The notes under the pieces were generated by a model. It was not told where the DNA came from. It saw only the letters and a list, made by a program, of their open reading frames with translations, and ran no database searches. The position numbers were made by a program, and so were the translations under genes. DNA of 64,000 nt from Putridiphycobacter roseus (lineage in GTDB: Bacteria > Bacteroidota > Bacteroidia > Flavobacteriales_D > Crocinitomicaceae): the NCBI RefSeq assembly GCF_003234935.1, contig NZ_QKSB01000008.1, positions 91,931-155,930 of the forward strand. Direction: 5' to 3'. Below are positions 37,001-46,560 of this stretch, piece by piece. The first letter of the stretch is position 1; every line of letters begins with the position of its first letter.

Positions 37001-37429
37001 ATCTGAAGTTGAACCACTTTCTTTATAAAGTACCATATGGTCATTTGTTGTGGTAGCTGGAAGATAGTATGCCGCAAAAAAAGTACCTTCATCACCTGTT
37101 GAGGAATTATCCAACAAGTCTAAATTAGACGTATTTTGCAAGGCTTTAAGTGTTGTCGCAGTATTGGCGTCAAATTCAATGGTAGTATTATAATTTGAAA
37201 TATTCCCTGCTGGTGTGTTTGTTGCTTGTGGATAAGGAGTGGTTGCATCTGTTACAGATATTGCACCAGCACCAATTGGAAAAGTAGTGGTCCAACTGGT
37301 AACATTTCCTATTGCTAAACCATCCGGTTTAAACCAAGCGGTCAAATTTGCCGTTCCTATATTTCCTGGATTTTGAGCTAGCAACTGCACACTCAAAAAA
37401 AGGATAGCTGTTATAATTAATTTCTTCAT
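34037..37429 (-). CDS. Large surface protein with six Ig-like repeats, PKD domains and T9SS type B tail
   Basis: This 1130-residue exported protein has a signal peptide ([19 protein letters not shown]). Residues 20-270 look like a LamG-type module ending in [11 protein letters not shown], a pattern typical of Bacteroidota exoproteins. Six tandem repeats of about 68 residues (466-872) each start near DLGNDT-LC and contain ATYLWQ-FNV-AGTYWVE. Two PKD domains follow (about 880-1045, WDFGD and WQFGDGA). The C-terminus ([19 protein letters not shown] ... [10 protein letters not shown] ... WDGRYQGE) is a gliding-motility-type CHU_C domain, the type B signal for type IX secretion. Cell-surface adhesion is likely. 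It starts within the ATGA overlap of the upstream DUF255 gene. Confidence 0.9.
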   Translation of the reverse strand: MKKLIITAILFLSVQLLAQNPGNIGTANLTAWFKPDGLAIGNVTSWTTTFPIGAGAISVTDATTPYPQATNTPAGNISNYNTTIEFDANTATTLKALQNTSNLDLLDNSSTGDEGTFFAAYYLPATTTNDHMVLYKESGSTSDAIQFRNLGATGRLAIGNAPTNSVNACRNWTESFTPTIISYKGNRSGLTTMEAYQSSLLFTTSAASQASGPTGLYFGTGVGAGPQYNGFLHEFIFYNADLTAVEMAKVHSYLAVKYGVTLDNTGGGTQGDYQSTAGDIIWDASVFPNYHHDVIGIGRDDNQGLLQKQSHTFNDAYRLYVANIATTNVGNTGAVNMDNAFVTMGSDQGVACATAAANAEVPVAPILFSRIEREWKITKTNFSQPFNVDIQLDPCAVPANFEFDCMRLLVDDDGDFSNATVYDAASGLGFNYNPNGMVSVSGIANLHIPDNSTRYITLGSVNIPTADLGNDTLLCQGQSLLLDVTTPGATYLWQNASTGPTFNVTGQGTYWVEVSNGVCTVRDTIIVSTLALATDLGNDTTICQGETLLLDGTAPGASYLWQDNTTNPSFSVTTTGTYWVELTVGACVERDSIVVTVNPLPIVNLGPDTILCENANLVLSDAVVGATYLWQDASVNTTFNVASAGGYWLETTLNGCVARDSINVVYQQVSVDLGNDTNICQNQTLLLDATTANATYLWQDNSTNPTFNVVQAGQYFVEVTVNACTADDTINVTYTQLPTPDLGNDTTLCEGQSLLLDVFETNATYAWQDNSTNQDFNVTTAGTYDVDVTFNGCQASDAIIVSYTALPIVSLGNDTTLCPNATLSLLATNSSSTYLWQNGAANASFLVSAPGKYYVQVTRGNCPIADTIEVAYYNSLGLLFPNYDTICVGTTINFTHNVAAPSISESNWDFGDFSNSNLYLPSHQYDEPGNYTITLTVKNSGGCEEVYTTSIVVVARPDADFVFSPTSPLKDEVVEFQNLSTGGSNYFWQFGDGASAVDVNPTHIYLSPKLYQVTLTASNPYCDNATFASIEVRDELLFYIPNSFTPADIGSANSNFQPVFVSGYNPYVFHMLLFNRYGEVVFESFDASQGWDGRYQGEMVKQGVYVWRVQFGELVSDKKTIAEGHVTVLR
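34814..36034 (-). repeat. Six tandem coding repeats of about 204 bases
   Basis: The section encoding residues 466-872 of the surface protein contains six copies of a unit of 67-69 codons, recognisable in DNA by recurring 'cttgccataaataagt'-like and 'gtatcatttcctaaat'-like stretches. The copies have diverged, so this is an old duplication under protein-level constraint. Confidence 0.8.
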
Positions 37430-39561
37430 TTAGTAGTCATTTGTTTTAAAGCATCTTCTACCATAGTTACTGGCATCTGACAGGACTTGTTTACACATAC
37501 AAAAATAGTAGTTTCACCAATAAACTTTCCTTCTAACAGTGGCAAGTCTCCTTTAACCCCACCCATCATCAATTTATTAGGCAAATAGGTATGGTTAAAC
37601 TGGTTCAATTTCTCTTTCCACCCTTTTCCTGTAACGGCTATTTCGTAATAAGGGAAGCTTATTTTTAAATGCAATCTTCCCCAATTAGAGTAACCAGATG
37701 GGTAAGACAACATATCTCCTTGAACATTACTTAACATTTGAATGGCTGTGTTTTTGTAGTTAGTACTATCCAACAATGTCCCCAAATCGAATAAAACATT
37801 CGCTATTTCAGAATTAGAAGCTGGAATAACATTATCATTCACTTCCATTTTCCTAGCAATTAAAGATTCACTTACATTAGAAGTAAAATAAAACATACCA
37901 GACTTTGGATCTTTAAAATGTTCGATTGTGTAAGCTACGAATTGATTTGCTTTATCCAACCATTTTTCCTCAAAAGTAAGTTCATATAGTTTGATAAATG
38001 CACTACTTGTGAAAGCATAATCATCCAAAAAACCTGCTATTTTACTGGTCTTATTTTTATGGGTATGCATTAAGCTGCCATCTGCTGCCACTAAGTTTTT
38101 AAGGAGCCAATTAGCATGTTCAATGGCCAAGCTTTCAAATTTAGGTTCATTAAATGCCATTGCCGCATCAGCAAGTCCGCTTATCATCAACCCATTCCAG
38201 CTCGTTAAAATTTTATCGTCTATGCCAGGTCTTATGCGATTTGCTCTTTCCTTTAACAACTTTTTATTAATGGCTTCCATTTTTTCGGCTAAAGCAACTT
38301 CCGATAAGCCTGTTTTTTTGATGGTATGCGCATCCCCCATTTCTCTTAATAGAATATATTTACCTTCCCATGCTCCTTTGGGATTTATATGGTAATAGGT
38401 TTTTACCAACTCATATTCCGTTTCATTTAAAACCGCTTTTAACGCTTCTTTTGACCAGGTATAAAACTTACCTTCTTCCCCTTCTGAATCCGCATCTAAA
38501 GCGGACATAAACCCGCCATTTTCAGCAGTCATTTCACGCTCCAACCATGCTATGGTTTGATAAACCACATGTTTGTATAATGGATTTTTTGTTCTTTGAT
38601 AGGCTACACTATATAAAGAAATTAATTGGGCATTATCGTAAAGCATTTTTTCAAAATGAGGCACTTTCCAAATCGCATCAGTAGCGTATCGCGCAAAGCC
38701 ACCTCCTACTTGATCATAAATTCCTCCCAAAGCCATTTTTTGCAGGGTTAAATCTACATAATCCAACAAGACCTCATCCTTGGTTAGCTGACCGTAGCTC
38801 ATTAAAAAATTATAATTATTCGGAATAGGAAATTTTGGAGATCGATTTGGTCCTCCTTCTTTTTTATCGAAAGTCTCGCTCCATTTCTCTACCATTTCAT
38901 GCAAAACAGCTTTTTCAATTGGACTATCTTCCACTGGTTTCTTAATTAATTCCGACTGTTGAATACCCTCAGTCAGATTAGTAGCATACTCTTCGAAACG
39001 ACTTTTATCCTTGGTGTAAGTAGTACTTAAATTATTTAACAATTCTACCCAATTATCTTTAGGGTAATAAGTCCCCCCATATACTGGACGACCATCTGCT
39101 AAAGCGAAACAATTTAAAGGCCAGCCACCACTACCAGTCATAATTTGAACCGCATTCATGTAAATTTGATCTACATCAGGCCGCTCTTCTCGGTCTACTT
39201 TAACACATACAAATCGTTCATTCATCAAGGCTGCGACAGCAGAATCTTCAAAACTTTCATGCTCCATTACATGACACCAGTGACAAGAAGAGTAACCAAT
39301 GCTGATTAAGACCAATTTATCTTCCTTTTTCGCTTTTTCAAATGCTGCATCCCCCCAAGGGTACCAATTTACAGGATTGTGCGCATGCTGTAAAAGATAA
39401 GGACTCGTTTCATTGATTAATAAATTCGTATGCGCAAATTGCTCCTCCATAACATCAGACTGTTGCTGTGTGTTTACACAACCTAAACATAACAATATCA
39501 AACTATAAAACGCTAATTGCTTTATCAATTTATTTTTACTTAAACCTTTCATACTTTTCAC
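37426..39561 (-). CDS. DUF255 thioredoxin-domain lipoprotein (YyaL/SPATA20 family)
   Basis: This 711-residue protein has an N-terminal lipoprotein signal with lipobox LCLGC. A thioredoxin-fold DUF255 domain follows (about 45-205), with [20 protein letters not shown] and the CxxC motif SSCHWCHVM. An alpha/alpha-barrel glycosidase-like region (about 230-690) carries [15 protein letters not shown] and ILTSWNGLM. The family is widespread with unsettled biochemistry. Most homologues are cytosolic, so the lipobox here, implying a periplasmic or outer-membrane lipid anchor, is notable. The stop overlaps the start of the T9SS cargo gene by 4 bases, so the two are translationally coupled. Confidence 0.88.
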   Translation of the reverse strand: MKSMKGLSKNKLIKQLAFYSLILLCLGCVNTQQQSDVMEEQFAHTNLLINETSPYLLQHAHNPVNWYPWGDAAFEKAKKEDKLVLISIGYSSCHWCHVMEHESFEDSAVAALMNERFVCVKVDREERPDVDQIYMNAVQIMTGSGGWPLNCFALADGRPVYGGTYYPKDNWVELLNNLSTTYTKDKSRFEEYATNLTEGIQQSELIKKPVEDSPIEKAVLHEMVEKWSETFDKKEGGPNRSPKFPIPNNYNFLMSYGQLTKDEVLLDYVDLTLQKMALGGIYDQVGGGFARYATDAIWKVPHFEKMLYDNAQLISLYSVAYQRTKNPLYKHVVYQTIAWLEREMTAENGGFMSALDADSEGEEGKFYTWSKEALKAVLNETEYELVKTYYHINPKGAWEGKYILLREMGDAHTIKKTGLSEVALAEKMEAINKKLLKERANRIRPGIDDKILTSWNGLMISGLADAAMAFNEPKFESLAIEHANWLLKNLVAADGSLMHTHKNKTSKIAGFLDDYAFTSSAFIKLYELTFEEKWLDKANQFVAYTIEHFKDPKSGMFYFTSNVSESLIARKMEVNDNVIPASNSEIANVLFDLGTLLDSTNYKNTAIQMLSNVQGDMLSYPSGYSNWGRLHLKISFPYYEIAVTGKGWKEKLNQFNHTYLPNKLMMGGVKGDLPLLEGKFIGETTIFVCVNKSCQMPVTMVEDALKQMTTK

Positions 39562-39575
39562 ATCCTATATAATTT

Positions 39576-39583
39576 CAAATATA
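39576..39583 (-). promoter_or_regulatory. Predicted -7 element of the DUF255/T9SS cargo operon
   Basis: The minus strand reads TATATTTG, an exact TAnnTTTG match 14 bases before the DUF255 start codon. The nearest upstream TTG is at a 14-base gap, slightly short of consensus. Confidence 0.42.
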
Positions 39584-39613
39584 CTTAACTTCGTATCCAA
39601 ATCTACGGTTTCC

Positions 39614-42595
39614 ATGCATAAATTATTATTTTTCACATTGCTTTTACTCATGTTTAAAGGCTTCAGTCAGAACTACTTTCAACAAGATGTTAATTTTAAA
39701 ATAAATATCCGTTTAAATGATGTAAATAAAACACTTTCAGGTTTTGAAGAAGTTGAATATACAAACAACGCGAACGAAACCCTTGACTTTTTATATTTTC
39801 ACATTTGGCCAAACGCCTATAAAAACAATGAAACAGCCTTAGCTAAACAGCTATACCGAATGAAAAACATGGCATTACAGTATGCCAATGAAAAGGCACG
39901 TGGCTATATGGATTCTCTGGATTTTAAAGTCAATAACGAACAAATTAAATGGGAATACGACCCTACACATATCGACATTGTAAAACTATATTTAAAAACA
40001 CCATTAAAGCCAGGGGAAACAATCAGTATTAGCACCCCTTTTAAGGTCAAAATCCCTTCTGGAGACATATCACGACTTGGCTATGTTGGGGAATCCTTTC
40101 AAATTACGCAATGGTATCCAAAACCAGCAGTTTACGATCTAGAAGGATGGCATCAAATACCTTATTTAACACAAGGGGAGTTTTACGCTGAATTCGGAAG
40201 TTTTGATGTATCTATCACCTTACCAAAAAACTACGTTGTTGGTGCAACAGGTGACCTACAAACCGCTTCCGAATTAGATTTTTTAAATGATTTAGCTGCA
40301 AGAACAACACAAAAATTTGAAACAAATGGTTTTGGTAATCCAAAGAATAAAATTAGGAATTCCCCATTCCCTCCATCTGACTCTACTTATAAAACCATTC
40401 GATACACGCAAAACAATGTACATGATTTTGGCTGGTTTGCGGACAAAAGATTTGAAGTTTTAAAAGGAGAAGTGACCTTGCCACATTCCAAAAGAAAAGT
40501 GACTACCTGGGCCATGTTTGTGCCACATCATGCTAAACTATGGGAAGACGCCATATCCTACATCAATGATGGTACATTTTATTATTCCAAATGGAATGGC
40601 GATTACCAATACAATCAAGTTACTGCAGTAGATGGAACAATAAGTGCAGGTGGAGGTATGGAATACCCTAATGTAACAGTGATTGGAGATGCGAGTTCTA
40701 AAGAGCAATTAGAAGTAGTAATCGTACACGAAGTAGGGCACAATTGGTTTTATGGCATGCTAGGCTCCAATGAACGCGTACACCCATGGATGGACGAAGG
40801 CATGAACACCTTGAATGAATTGCGCTACATTGAAACAAAATATCCAAACAACACCCAACTATCTGACATGATGGGAGGTTTTGCAGATAAAATTCACTTA
40901 GAACATTTAAATCACCACGACATGAGCGACTTGACTTATGCGGCAACAGCAAGTGGTGGGATGGATCAACCCATAGAACTTGCCTCAGATGATTATTCCA
41001 GCATGAATTATGGCGGGATTGTATACAGTAAAACAGGTTTAGTTTTCACCTATTTAAAAGAATACCTTGGCGAAGAAGTATTTGACAGCGCCATGCAAGA
41101 ATACTTTCGACGTTGGGTTTTTAAACACCCACAACCTAAAGACTTAAAAAACGCCCTAGAAGAGGTGTCGGGTAAAAATTTAAGCTGGCTTTTTGATGAT
41201 ATTATCCCTACCACAAAACAAATAGATTACAAAATATCAAAAGTAAAACAAGAAGATGATAAAACCATTGTTACCATTAAAAATGCTGGTCAAATCAACG
41301 GTCCAATCAAAGTAGAAGCATACACTTATGGCAAATTAAGAGCGAGCCAATGGCTAGAACCAGGTGACAAAAAAAGAAAAATAACTTTTGACGAAAAAGG
41401 CATAGATGCCGTAAAAATTGATGCTAATAAAAGAATACCCGAAGTAAATCGCAAAAATAATTATTGGCAACAAAAAGGACTTTTTGGAAAACTGGAACCC
41501 TTTGAATTAGAATTCTTAGCGGGAGACAATGAACCAGACAAAACTAAGATTTGGATCAGTCCAATGGGAGCATATAATATATACGACAACATTATGGTAG
41601 GGGTAGTACTGCACAATTACTCTTTGCCAAAAAACAAATTTGAATACATAGTTGCCCCCATGTATTCTTTTGGGAGAACCAATATTGCTGGCTACATGAG
41701 TCTACGCTATTCATTTGTACCTGCACAAAATTTTAAGATGATATCCATTGGCATAAGAGGTAAGAATTTTGGTTTTTCTGAAGAAGACAAATCCAGTAAT
41801 TACATTGCCATTTCACCTTACATTGACTTCATCATAGGAAAACCTAAAAAACGAAGCAATTTGGCACAAAATCTAAAAATACAAGGAGTATATAACTTAG
41901 AAGACGGACAAGAATACAACATCATTACTGGTGGCTTCGCTAAATACGAATTAAACTACAAACAAAAGCTGCACCAATTTAAGTTTAAATTAAGAACCGA
42001 CTACATAGCAGAAATGAAAGAAGACATCTCTGTAATGAATGCCTATGTGAATGGTTTTTATAAATTTAATTATTGGGAAAAGAAGCATAAACACATTAGC
42101 ATTGGTCTTAATTTTTCGCAAAACATATTTTACAATGGTACAACAAGCGACAGATTCGGACTTGCATTAAGTGGTCAAAATGGTACGCAAGATGTATTTT
42201 ACGAAAGCTATATGTTTGCCAGAAATGTTACTTCAGGTGTAGGTGTTCAAAGAAGAATAAACAACCAAGGAAGCTTCAACTCTGTAAGTGGTTTAACTAC
42301 AAAAAATCAATTAATTACCGCTAATATTTATTTAGAAATACCTTACATTCCGCTTATTGGTGTGTTTTCTGATTTTGGAATGATTCCTGCTGCAAATGGA
42401 ATGGAAACCTTTGCCCAAGCTGGTTTAGGCATTCAATTTTTAGACGGAGACATTGGGGTATTTATTCCATTATATGAAAACGCAGCCCTACTAAATTCCC
42501 ATGGCATTAGTGTAGACAACGTATGGAAGAAGGTTAGGTTCACTTTAAATTTAACGAATATTACGCCTAATAAAGTAATGAGTAATCTATTTTAA
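39614..42595 (+). CDS. M1 family zinc metallopeptidase, secreted
   Basis: This 993-residue protein has a signal peptide (MHKLLFFTLLLLMFKGFSQ), an N-terminal beta domain, and a thermolysin-like catalytic domain. The zinc motif is HEVGH at residues 372-376 with the third ligand E395 (WMDEGMN), the exact HExxH-x18-E spacing of M1. The substrate-recognition motif GGGMEYPN lies at about 345-352 in place of GAMEN. The last 300 residues are beta-rich with amphipathic strands and may form an outer-membrane-associated domain. It likely trims peptides in the periplasm or at the surface. Confidence 0.9.
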   Translation: MHKLLFFTLLLLMFKGFSQNYFQQDVNFKINIRLNDVNKTLSGFEEVEYTNNANETLDFLYFHIWPNAYKNNETALAKQLYRMKNMALQYANEKARGYMDSLDFKVNNEQIKWEYDPTHIDIVKLYLKTPLKPGETISISTPFKVKIPSGDISRLGYVGESFQITQWYPKPAVYDLEGWHQIPYLTQGEFYAEFGSFDVSITLPKNYVVGATGDLQTASELDFLNDLAARTTQKFETNGFGNPKNKIRNSPFPPSDSTYKTIRYTQNNVHDFGWFADKRFEVLKGEVTLPHSKRKVTTWAMFVPHHAKLWEDAISYINDGTFYYSKWNGDYQYNQVTAVDGTISAGGGMEYPNVTVIGDASSKEQLEVVIVHEVGHNWFYGMLGSNERVHPWMDEGMNTLNELRYIETKYPNNTQLSDMMGGFADKIHLEHLNHHDMSDLTYAATASGGMDQPIELASDDYSSMNYGGIVYSKTGLVFTYLKEYLGEEVFDSAMQEYFRRWVFKHPQPKDLKNALEEVSGKNLSWLFDDIIPTTKQIDYKISKVKQEDDKTIVTIKNAGQINGPIKVEAYTYGKLRASQWLEPGDKKRKITFDEKGIDAVKIDANKRIPEVNRKNNYWQQKGLFGKLEPFELEFLAGDNEPDKTKIWISPMGAYNIYDNIMVGVVLHNYSLPKNKFEYIVAPMYSFGRTNIAGYMSLRYSFVPAQNFKMISIGIRGKNFGFSEEDKSSNYIAISPYIDFIIGKPKKRSNLAQNLKIQGVYNLEDGQEYNIITGGFAKYELNYKQKLHQFKFKLRTDYIAEMKEDISVMNAYVNGFYKFNYWEKKHKHISIGLNFSQNIFYNGTTSDRFGLALSGQNGTQDVFYESYMFARNVTSGVGVQRRINNQGSFNSVSGLTTKNQLITANIYLEIPYIPLIGVFSDFGMIPAANGMETFAQAGLGIQFLDGDIGVFIPLYENAALLNSHGISVDNVWKKVRFTLNLTNITPNKVMSNLF

Positions 42596-42604
42596 ATAAA
42601 AAAA

Positions 42605-43600
42605 TTACTGCTCGTTTAGGTCCCAATTATATTCATTAAAGCTAATCTTTGCATTTTTTTGGATACTTATATTGGCGTATACATTAATAAAATCAACAAT
42701 ATTTCCATTTTCAAAATCGCTACCATACCAGTCAAATATTTTAGAAACTTCAATATTATCTACTTCAAGTTTATTCACTGCACTGTTAATAAATGAAGCC
42801 GTTTGTTTTTCTAATTGTCTGTTTAAAGATACAGCGGTAAATGCACTATTCATTAATTTAGGGCAGGATATAGCGGCACAATTAACAGCAAAATGAATTC
42901 TGGCATCTTTAAATACAGGACGAATTACCTTATTTTCAATATCATTTAATGTATAGGATTTTAAGCCAACTTGCACCACCTTTTGATCCCATGGCTTACC
43001 ACCACTTAAATCAGTAATAGAAGACAAGGGATAGTTCTCACAAATTAAACGAACAGTTGCTGCATTGTATAAATTAATCCAATATGCCAAACGTTCATTC
43101 TTTGTCCACCCATTCTGAGAAGCAAAGCTTTCCAAATATTTCACATAAGCGGTTAAAACCTCGAAGTCCGATTTCATGCCAGTATAATTTACCTTACCAG
43201 CCGCAGAAACATGTTGTTGCAACAATGCGTTCCACTTGTCATGATTTGGTTTTAATTTTACAATTTCAGGTTTGGGCGCCACCACTTCTTCTATAGTTTC
43301 TTCTTCCGCACCTAAAGGGGCAATGTCTTTGGATGTTTTTTTTACTTGATCCAGTGCTGTTTTTTCATTTTTAGTTGGCTCAATTTCCTCCTCCATTTCA
43401 TCACTTAATACTTTTACTTCATCCGCTAACGCCTCTGTTTGTACCAAGTCCTCTTCCACTGTTATTTCTTCAAACTCTATTTGCTCATTAACCCTCAACT
43501 TCTCTTCGTTCACTTGTTCCACAACGTTTTCCGAAGAATTACTTTCATTGCAACTAATTAAAAATATTGCGATAATTAAAATGAGATTAAATCGATACAT
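42605..43600 (-). CDS. DUF547 domain lipoprotein
   Basis: This 331-residue lipoprotein has the signal MYRFNLILIIAIFLISC. A low-complexity acidic linker (about 25-110, many Glu, Val and Thr residues) leads into a DUF547 domain (about 120-320, NWTKNERLAYWINLYNAATV, HFAVNCAAISCPKL, WYGSDF). DUF547 proteins share a papain-like pattern; the Cys in NCAAISCP may be catalytic, but function is unknown. The start at 43600 is chosen because it puts the lipobox at the right distance; a 23-residue upstream extension is rejected. It is convergent with the M1 peptidase gene, 9 bases apart. Confidence 0.85.
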   Translation of the reverse strand: MYRFNLILIIAIFLISCNESNSSENVVEQVNEEKLRVNEQIEFEEITVEEDLVQTEALADEVKVLSDEMEEEIEPTKNEKTALDQVKKTSKDIAPLGAEEETIEEVVAPKPEIVKLKPNHDKWNALLQQHVSAAGKVNYTGMKSDFEVLTAYVKYLESFASQNGWTKNERLAYWINLYNAATVRLICENYPLSSITDLSGGKPWDQKVVQVGLKSYTLNDIENKVIRPVFKDARIHFAVNCAAISCPKLMNSAFTAVSLNRQLEKQTASFINSAVNKLEVDNIEVSKIFDWYGSDFENGNIVDFINVYANISIQKNAKISFNEYNWDLNEQ

Positions 43601-43725
43601 AAGTTTATAAAATATAATTTTTGGTCGCAGGGAATATGATTTGCTTACAAATTTGATAAATGATTTCAATGGAACAAGGTAAAAAAGGATTTAAAATAAA
43701 ATCAAAAAATATTTTAAGCTGCGCA

Positions 43726-44403
43726 CTACGTCATAATTAAGGCATTATTAATTTGCAGGTCTACCATATCTACCACTTTATCAGAATTCATTTGTTTTGG
43801 AATCATAGACAATTCTGTACATGCAATTAATACTACTTTATCTTTCGAATATTTTTGAACCAATTGGTTAAACTCTGCAATAACTATAGCCGACATTTTA
43901 TTTTCATAAACTTTTTTCCGAAGAGCATCCACCCTTTCTTGATCCGCTTTATTCGGCTTTAAAAACTGCACATTTTTACTTTCCAATTTTTTTTGAAAAT
44001 AACTTGAATTCATAGTAAAGATGGTACCAAACAAAACCACTTCTTGTATGTTTTCATCTTGTAAAAAAGAGAGGGAAATATCAATTGGATGAATTATCTT
44101 GCTATAATAAGGCAGCTTCAATACCTCGACAGCTTCATGTAAAGTAATATTTGGCAGCAAAATACGATCCGTCCCTAGATCATTTAATGTATTCAAATAG
44201 GCTAACAAAACCGGATTTAATTTTTCAAAATTATTAGGCAGATAAGGATTGATTAAATTGAAATCTGCATTTAACATTAAAAATGGACAAGAACTATACC
44301 CTCCATTAATCCTTAAATACTTAGCATTAAGAGACTGAATATAAAATGTTGTAGATAAACTACCCAGTCCGAGTACTCCTAAATTTTTCGAGTCAATTTT
44401 CAT
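43726..44403 (-). CDS. Asp/Glu racemase family protein lacking one catalytic cysteine
   Basis: This 225-residue protein has the two-domain layout of aspartate/glutamate racemases. The second catalytic cysteine is present (C195 in LIACTELSMI), and RINGGYSSCPFLMLNADF matches the family's substrate loop. The first catalytic site, normally C-T-N-T in ICTNTMH of YgeA-like enzymes, is replaced by LPNITLH, so Pro84 stands where Cys is expected. Two-base racemisation is therefore unlikely; it may be a one-base enzyme, an isomerase or lyase, or a binding protein. It overlaps egtD by 4 bases as third gene of the egtB operon. Confidence 0.8.
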   Translation of the reverse strand: MKIDSKNLGVLGLGSLSTTFYIQSLNAKYLRINGGYSSCPFLMLNADFNLINPYLPNNFEKLNPVLLAYLNTLNDLGTDRILLPNITLHEAVEVLKLPYYSKIIHPIDISLSFLQDENIQEVVLFGTIFTMNSSYFQKKLESKNVQFLKPNKADQERVDALRKKVYENKMSAIVIAEFNQLVQKYSKDKVVLIACTELSMIPKQMNSDKVVDMVDLQINNALIMT

Positions 44404-45344
44404 TTGCGGACTAATAAATAATCTGCGAAATACCCTTTCGTATCCGTTAATTTTTCTTTCAATTTAAAATCTGTTTCTTTGATTATATTATTTAAAATAG
44501 CATCATTATATTTTCTAGAAATTTCGGTATGGATTTTTTCGCCAGCTTTAAAAGCAAAAACTTTTCCCATTGACTTAATAGTCACTACTTGGTGGATTTT
44601 ACTGACCAAGAAACTCTTTGCAATCCCTTCCTCTTCCGTATATTCCGGTTGATGATCAAATTCATCTAAATTAAAATCTGCGCCTAATTCTTCATTAATT
44701 CTATCCAATAAATTTAAATTAAAAGCTTTCGTAATCCCTTGCTTGTCGTTATAAGCAGGCAATACTACTTCCTTAGGTTTTACTAAATCTACACCCAGTA
44801 ACAATTTATCATCTGGCAATACATTTTTACCCAATTGATAAATAAAAGATTTTGCTTTATCATCCAGCATATTCCCAATATTGGAACCTAAAAATAATAT
44901 AACTTTAGGTTTTTTAGTCTCTTTAATTCCAGCTAAGACTTCGAAATAATCTCCTTGCTTTGTTCTGACATCTAGGGTGGGTAAAACAATATGTAGTTTT
45001 TCCTTTAAACCAGCGAGCGCATTTGCAGAAATATCTACAGGTAAATAGCTAAAATTAAAACCTTGTGTTATCAATTCTTTTAATAATTCAATGGTCTTAA
45101 CCCCATCACCAGCTCCCAATTCAATTAATTCAAAATGGCGCTCTTTATCCAAATTCAAAAGATGAATAAGTTCTTTTGTTTTTTGACTAAAAATCTCAAA
45201 TTCCGCATTGGTTAAATAATACTCCGGCATACTCATTATTTCTTGAAATAATTTATCGCCTTTTTTGTTATAAAAGTATTTAGATGGTAAGGTTTTCGGT
45301 ACGTTAGATAAACCTAATTGTATGTCTTTTTTAAATTGCTCCAT
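44400..45344 (-). CDS. egtD: L-histidine N-alpha-methyltransferase
   Basis: This 314-residue SAM-dependent enzyme trimethylates histidine to hercynine. It has the EgtD/Methyltransf_33 hallmarks: LPSKYFYNKKGDKLFQEI, MPEYYLTNAE, the SAM motif LIELGAGDG, FLGSNIGN, FNLNLLDRINEELGADF and the C-terminal KIHTEISRKY with the histidine-binding Glu and Ser. Length matches stand-alone EgtD. It lies 4 bases after egtB and overlaps the racemase-like gene by 4 bases, so the three should be cotranslated. Confidence 0.93.
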   Translation of the reverse strand: MEQFKKDIQLGLSNVPKTLPSKYFYNKKGDKLFQEIMSMPEYYLTNAEFEIFSQKTKELIHLLNLDKERHFELIELGAGDGVKTIELLKELITQGFNFSYLPVDISANALAGLKEKLHIVLPTLDVRTKQGDYFEVLAGIKETKKPKVILFLGSNIGNMLDDKAKSFIYQLGKNVLPDDKLLLGVDLVKPKEVVLPAYNDKQGITKAFNLNLLDRINEELGADFNLDEFDHQPEYTEEEGIAKSFLVSKIHQVVTIKSMGKVFAFKAGEKIHTEISRKYNDAILNNIIKETDFKLKEKLTDTKGYFADYLLVRK

Positions 45345-45348
45345 GGAT

Positions 45349-46491
45349 TTATTTTACAAGGCGAATCCCTGAGAATTGCCATTGATATTTAGGGTGAAAG
45401 AAGTTTCTATATGTTTTCCTACTGTGGTTGACCGCTGTTCCTAATGAAGCACCTTTAAGTACCATTTGACTAATCATGAATTTACCATTGTATTCGCCAA
45501 CGGCACCGGCTGCTATTTTAAAATTTGGATAAGGTAAATAAGCAGAATTTGTCCATTCCCAACGCTGTCCCCAGTCTAAGGAATCGGCTACTACCTCCCA
45601 TTCAAACTCAGTTGGTAAACGCATACCCTTCCAGGTAGCATATGCATTTGCTTCGTAATAGGACACGTGTGTCAAAACTGCTTTTGGATCCACTTTTTTT
45701 AGTCCAGCAAAAGTATAATATTGCCATTCTCCGTCAATTTTATGCCAGTATAAAGGGGCGTCAACTTGTTGTTCATTTACCCATGCCCATCCTTCGTCAA
45801 GCCAATAATTAAAATTCTTATATCCTCCAGCTTCGATAAAGTCGATAAAATCAGCATTGGTGACTAAAAAGTTAGCAATTTCAAAATCTTGGAGATACAC
45901 TTTATGTCTCCCCAACTCATTGTCAAAACAAAAGTCTGGACCTTGGTGTCCAATTTCATATACGCCCTCCTTCGAATGAATCCAATTTGAATTCGCATTA
46001 TAAACTTCCTCCAATTTAAATGTTTTATCATAAACAGGAAAAACAGGGTTATGACCAAAGGTAAACTTTAAATCGGTGAGTAATAGCTCTTGGTGTTGTT
46101 GTTCGTGATTAATGCCAATTTCGATCAATTTAATCAATTCATCCTCTTGGTTAGACCCCAATAAACTTTGGATTTCAGCATCCACATGTTTTCTATAGTT
46201 CATGACTTCGGAAACTCCGGGACGGGTAATATTTCCTCTGTTGGCCCTAAATGTTCTTTCGCCTATGGTATTGTAATAACTGTTGAACAAAAAACTGTAT
46301 TGCGCATGAAAAGGTTTGTAATCACTTACAAACCTTTTCAATATCATTTCTTCAAAAAACCAAGTTGTATGTGCAATATGCCACTTGGGTGGACTTGCAA
46401 AATCGACAGGTTGAGGTATATAATCTTCAATGCGCAAAGGCGCACAAAGTGCTTCCGTTTTTTTTCTAGTCAGTATATATTTTTCTATCAT
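45349..46491 (-). CDS. egtB: Hercynine-oxygenating sulfoxide synthase
   Basis: This 380-residue protein has an N-terminal DinB-type helical domain and a C-terminal formylglycine-enzyme-like domain. The iron facial triad is visible: H41 in HIAHTTWFFEE, and H129 and H133 in NHEQQHQELL. EgtB couples hercynine to a thiol substrate with O2. No EgtA, EgtC or EgtE is in the window, so the substrate may be cysteine directly, as in shorter pathways; this is inference. A 15-bp perfect hairpin lies in codons 51-62. First gene of an egtB-egtD-racemase operon. Confidence 0.92.
   Translation of the reverse strand: MIEKYILTRKKTEALCAPLRIEDYIPQPVDFASPPKWHIAHTTWFFEEMILKRFVSDYKPFHAQYSFLFNSYYNTIGERTFRANRGNITRPGVSEVMNYRKHVDAEIQSLLGSNQEDELIKLIEIGINHEQQHQELLLTDLKFTFGHNPVFPVYDKTFKLEEVYNANSNWIHSKEGVYEIGHQGPDFCFDNELGRHKVYLQDFEIANFLVTNADFIDFIEAGGYKNFNYWLDEGWAWVNEQQVDAPLYWHKIDGEWQYYTFAGLKKVDPKAVLTHVSYYEANAYATWKGMRLPTEFEWEVVADSLDWGQRWEWTNSAYLPYPNFKIAAGAVGEYNGKFMISQMVLKGASLGTAVNHSRKTYRNFFHPKYQWQFSGIRLVK
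46307..46340 (-). repeat. Perfect 15-bp hairpin inside egtB
   Basis: TGAAAAGGTTTGTAA (46307-46321) and TTACAAACCTTTTCA (46326-46340) are perfect reverse complements separated by four bases. In the egtB mRNA the loop reads GUGA, a GNRA tetraloop. It covers codons 51-62, encoding LKRFVSDYKPFH, part of a conserved EgtB segment. Confidence 0.75.
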
Positions 46492-46560
46492 GTATGCGAG
46501 TTTTATTTAAACAAGCTAAACAGTAGTCTTTTTAAAAGCGTAAATCTTACACTCTAAATG

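Noticed and set aside
42588..42640. AGTAAT / ATTACT pairing between the M1 peptidase and DUF547 genes
   Set aside because: Only six A/T-rich pairs with a long loop; not distinguishable from chance.
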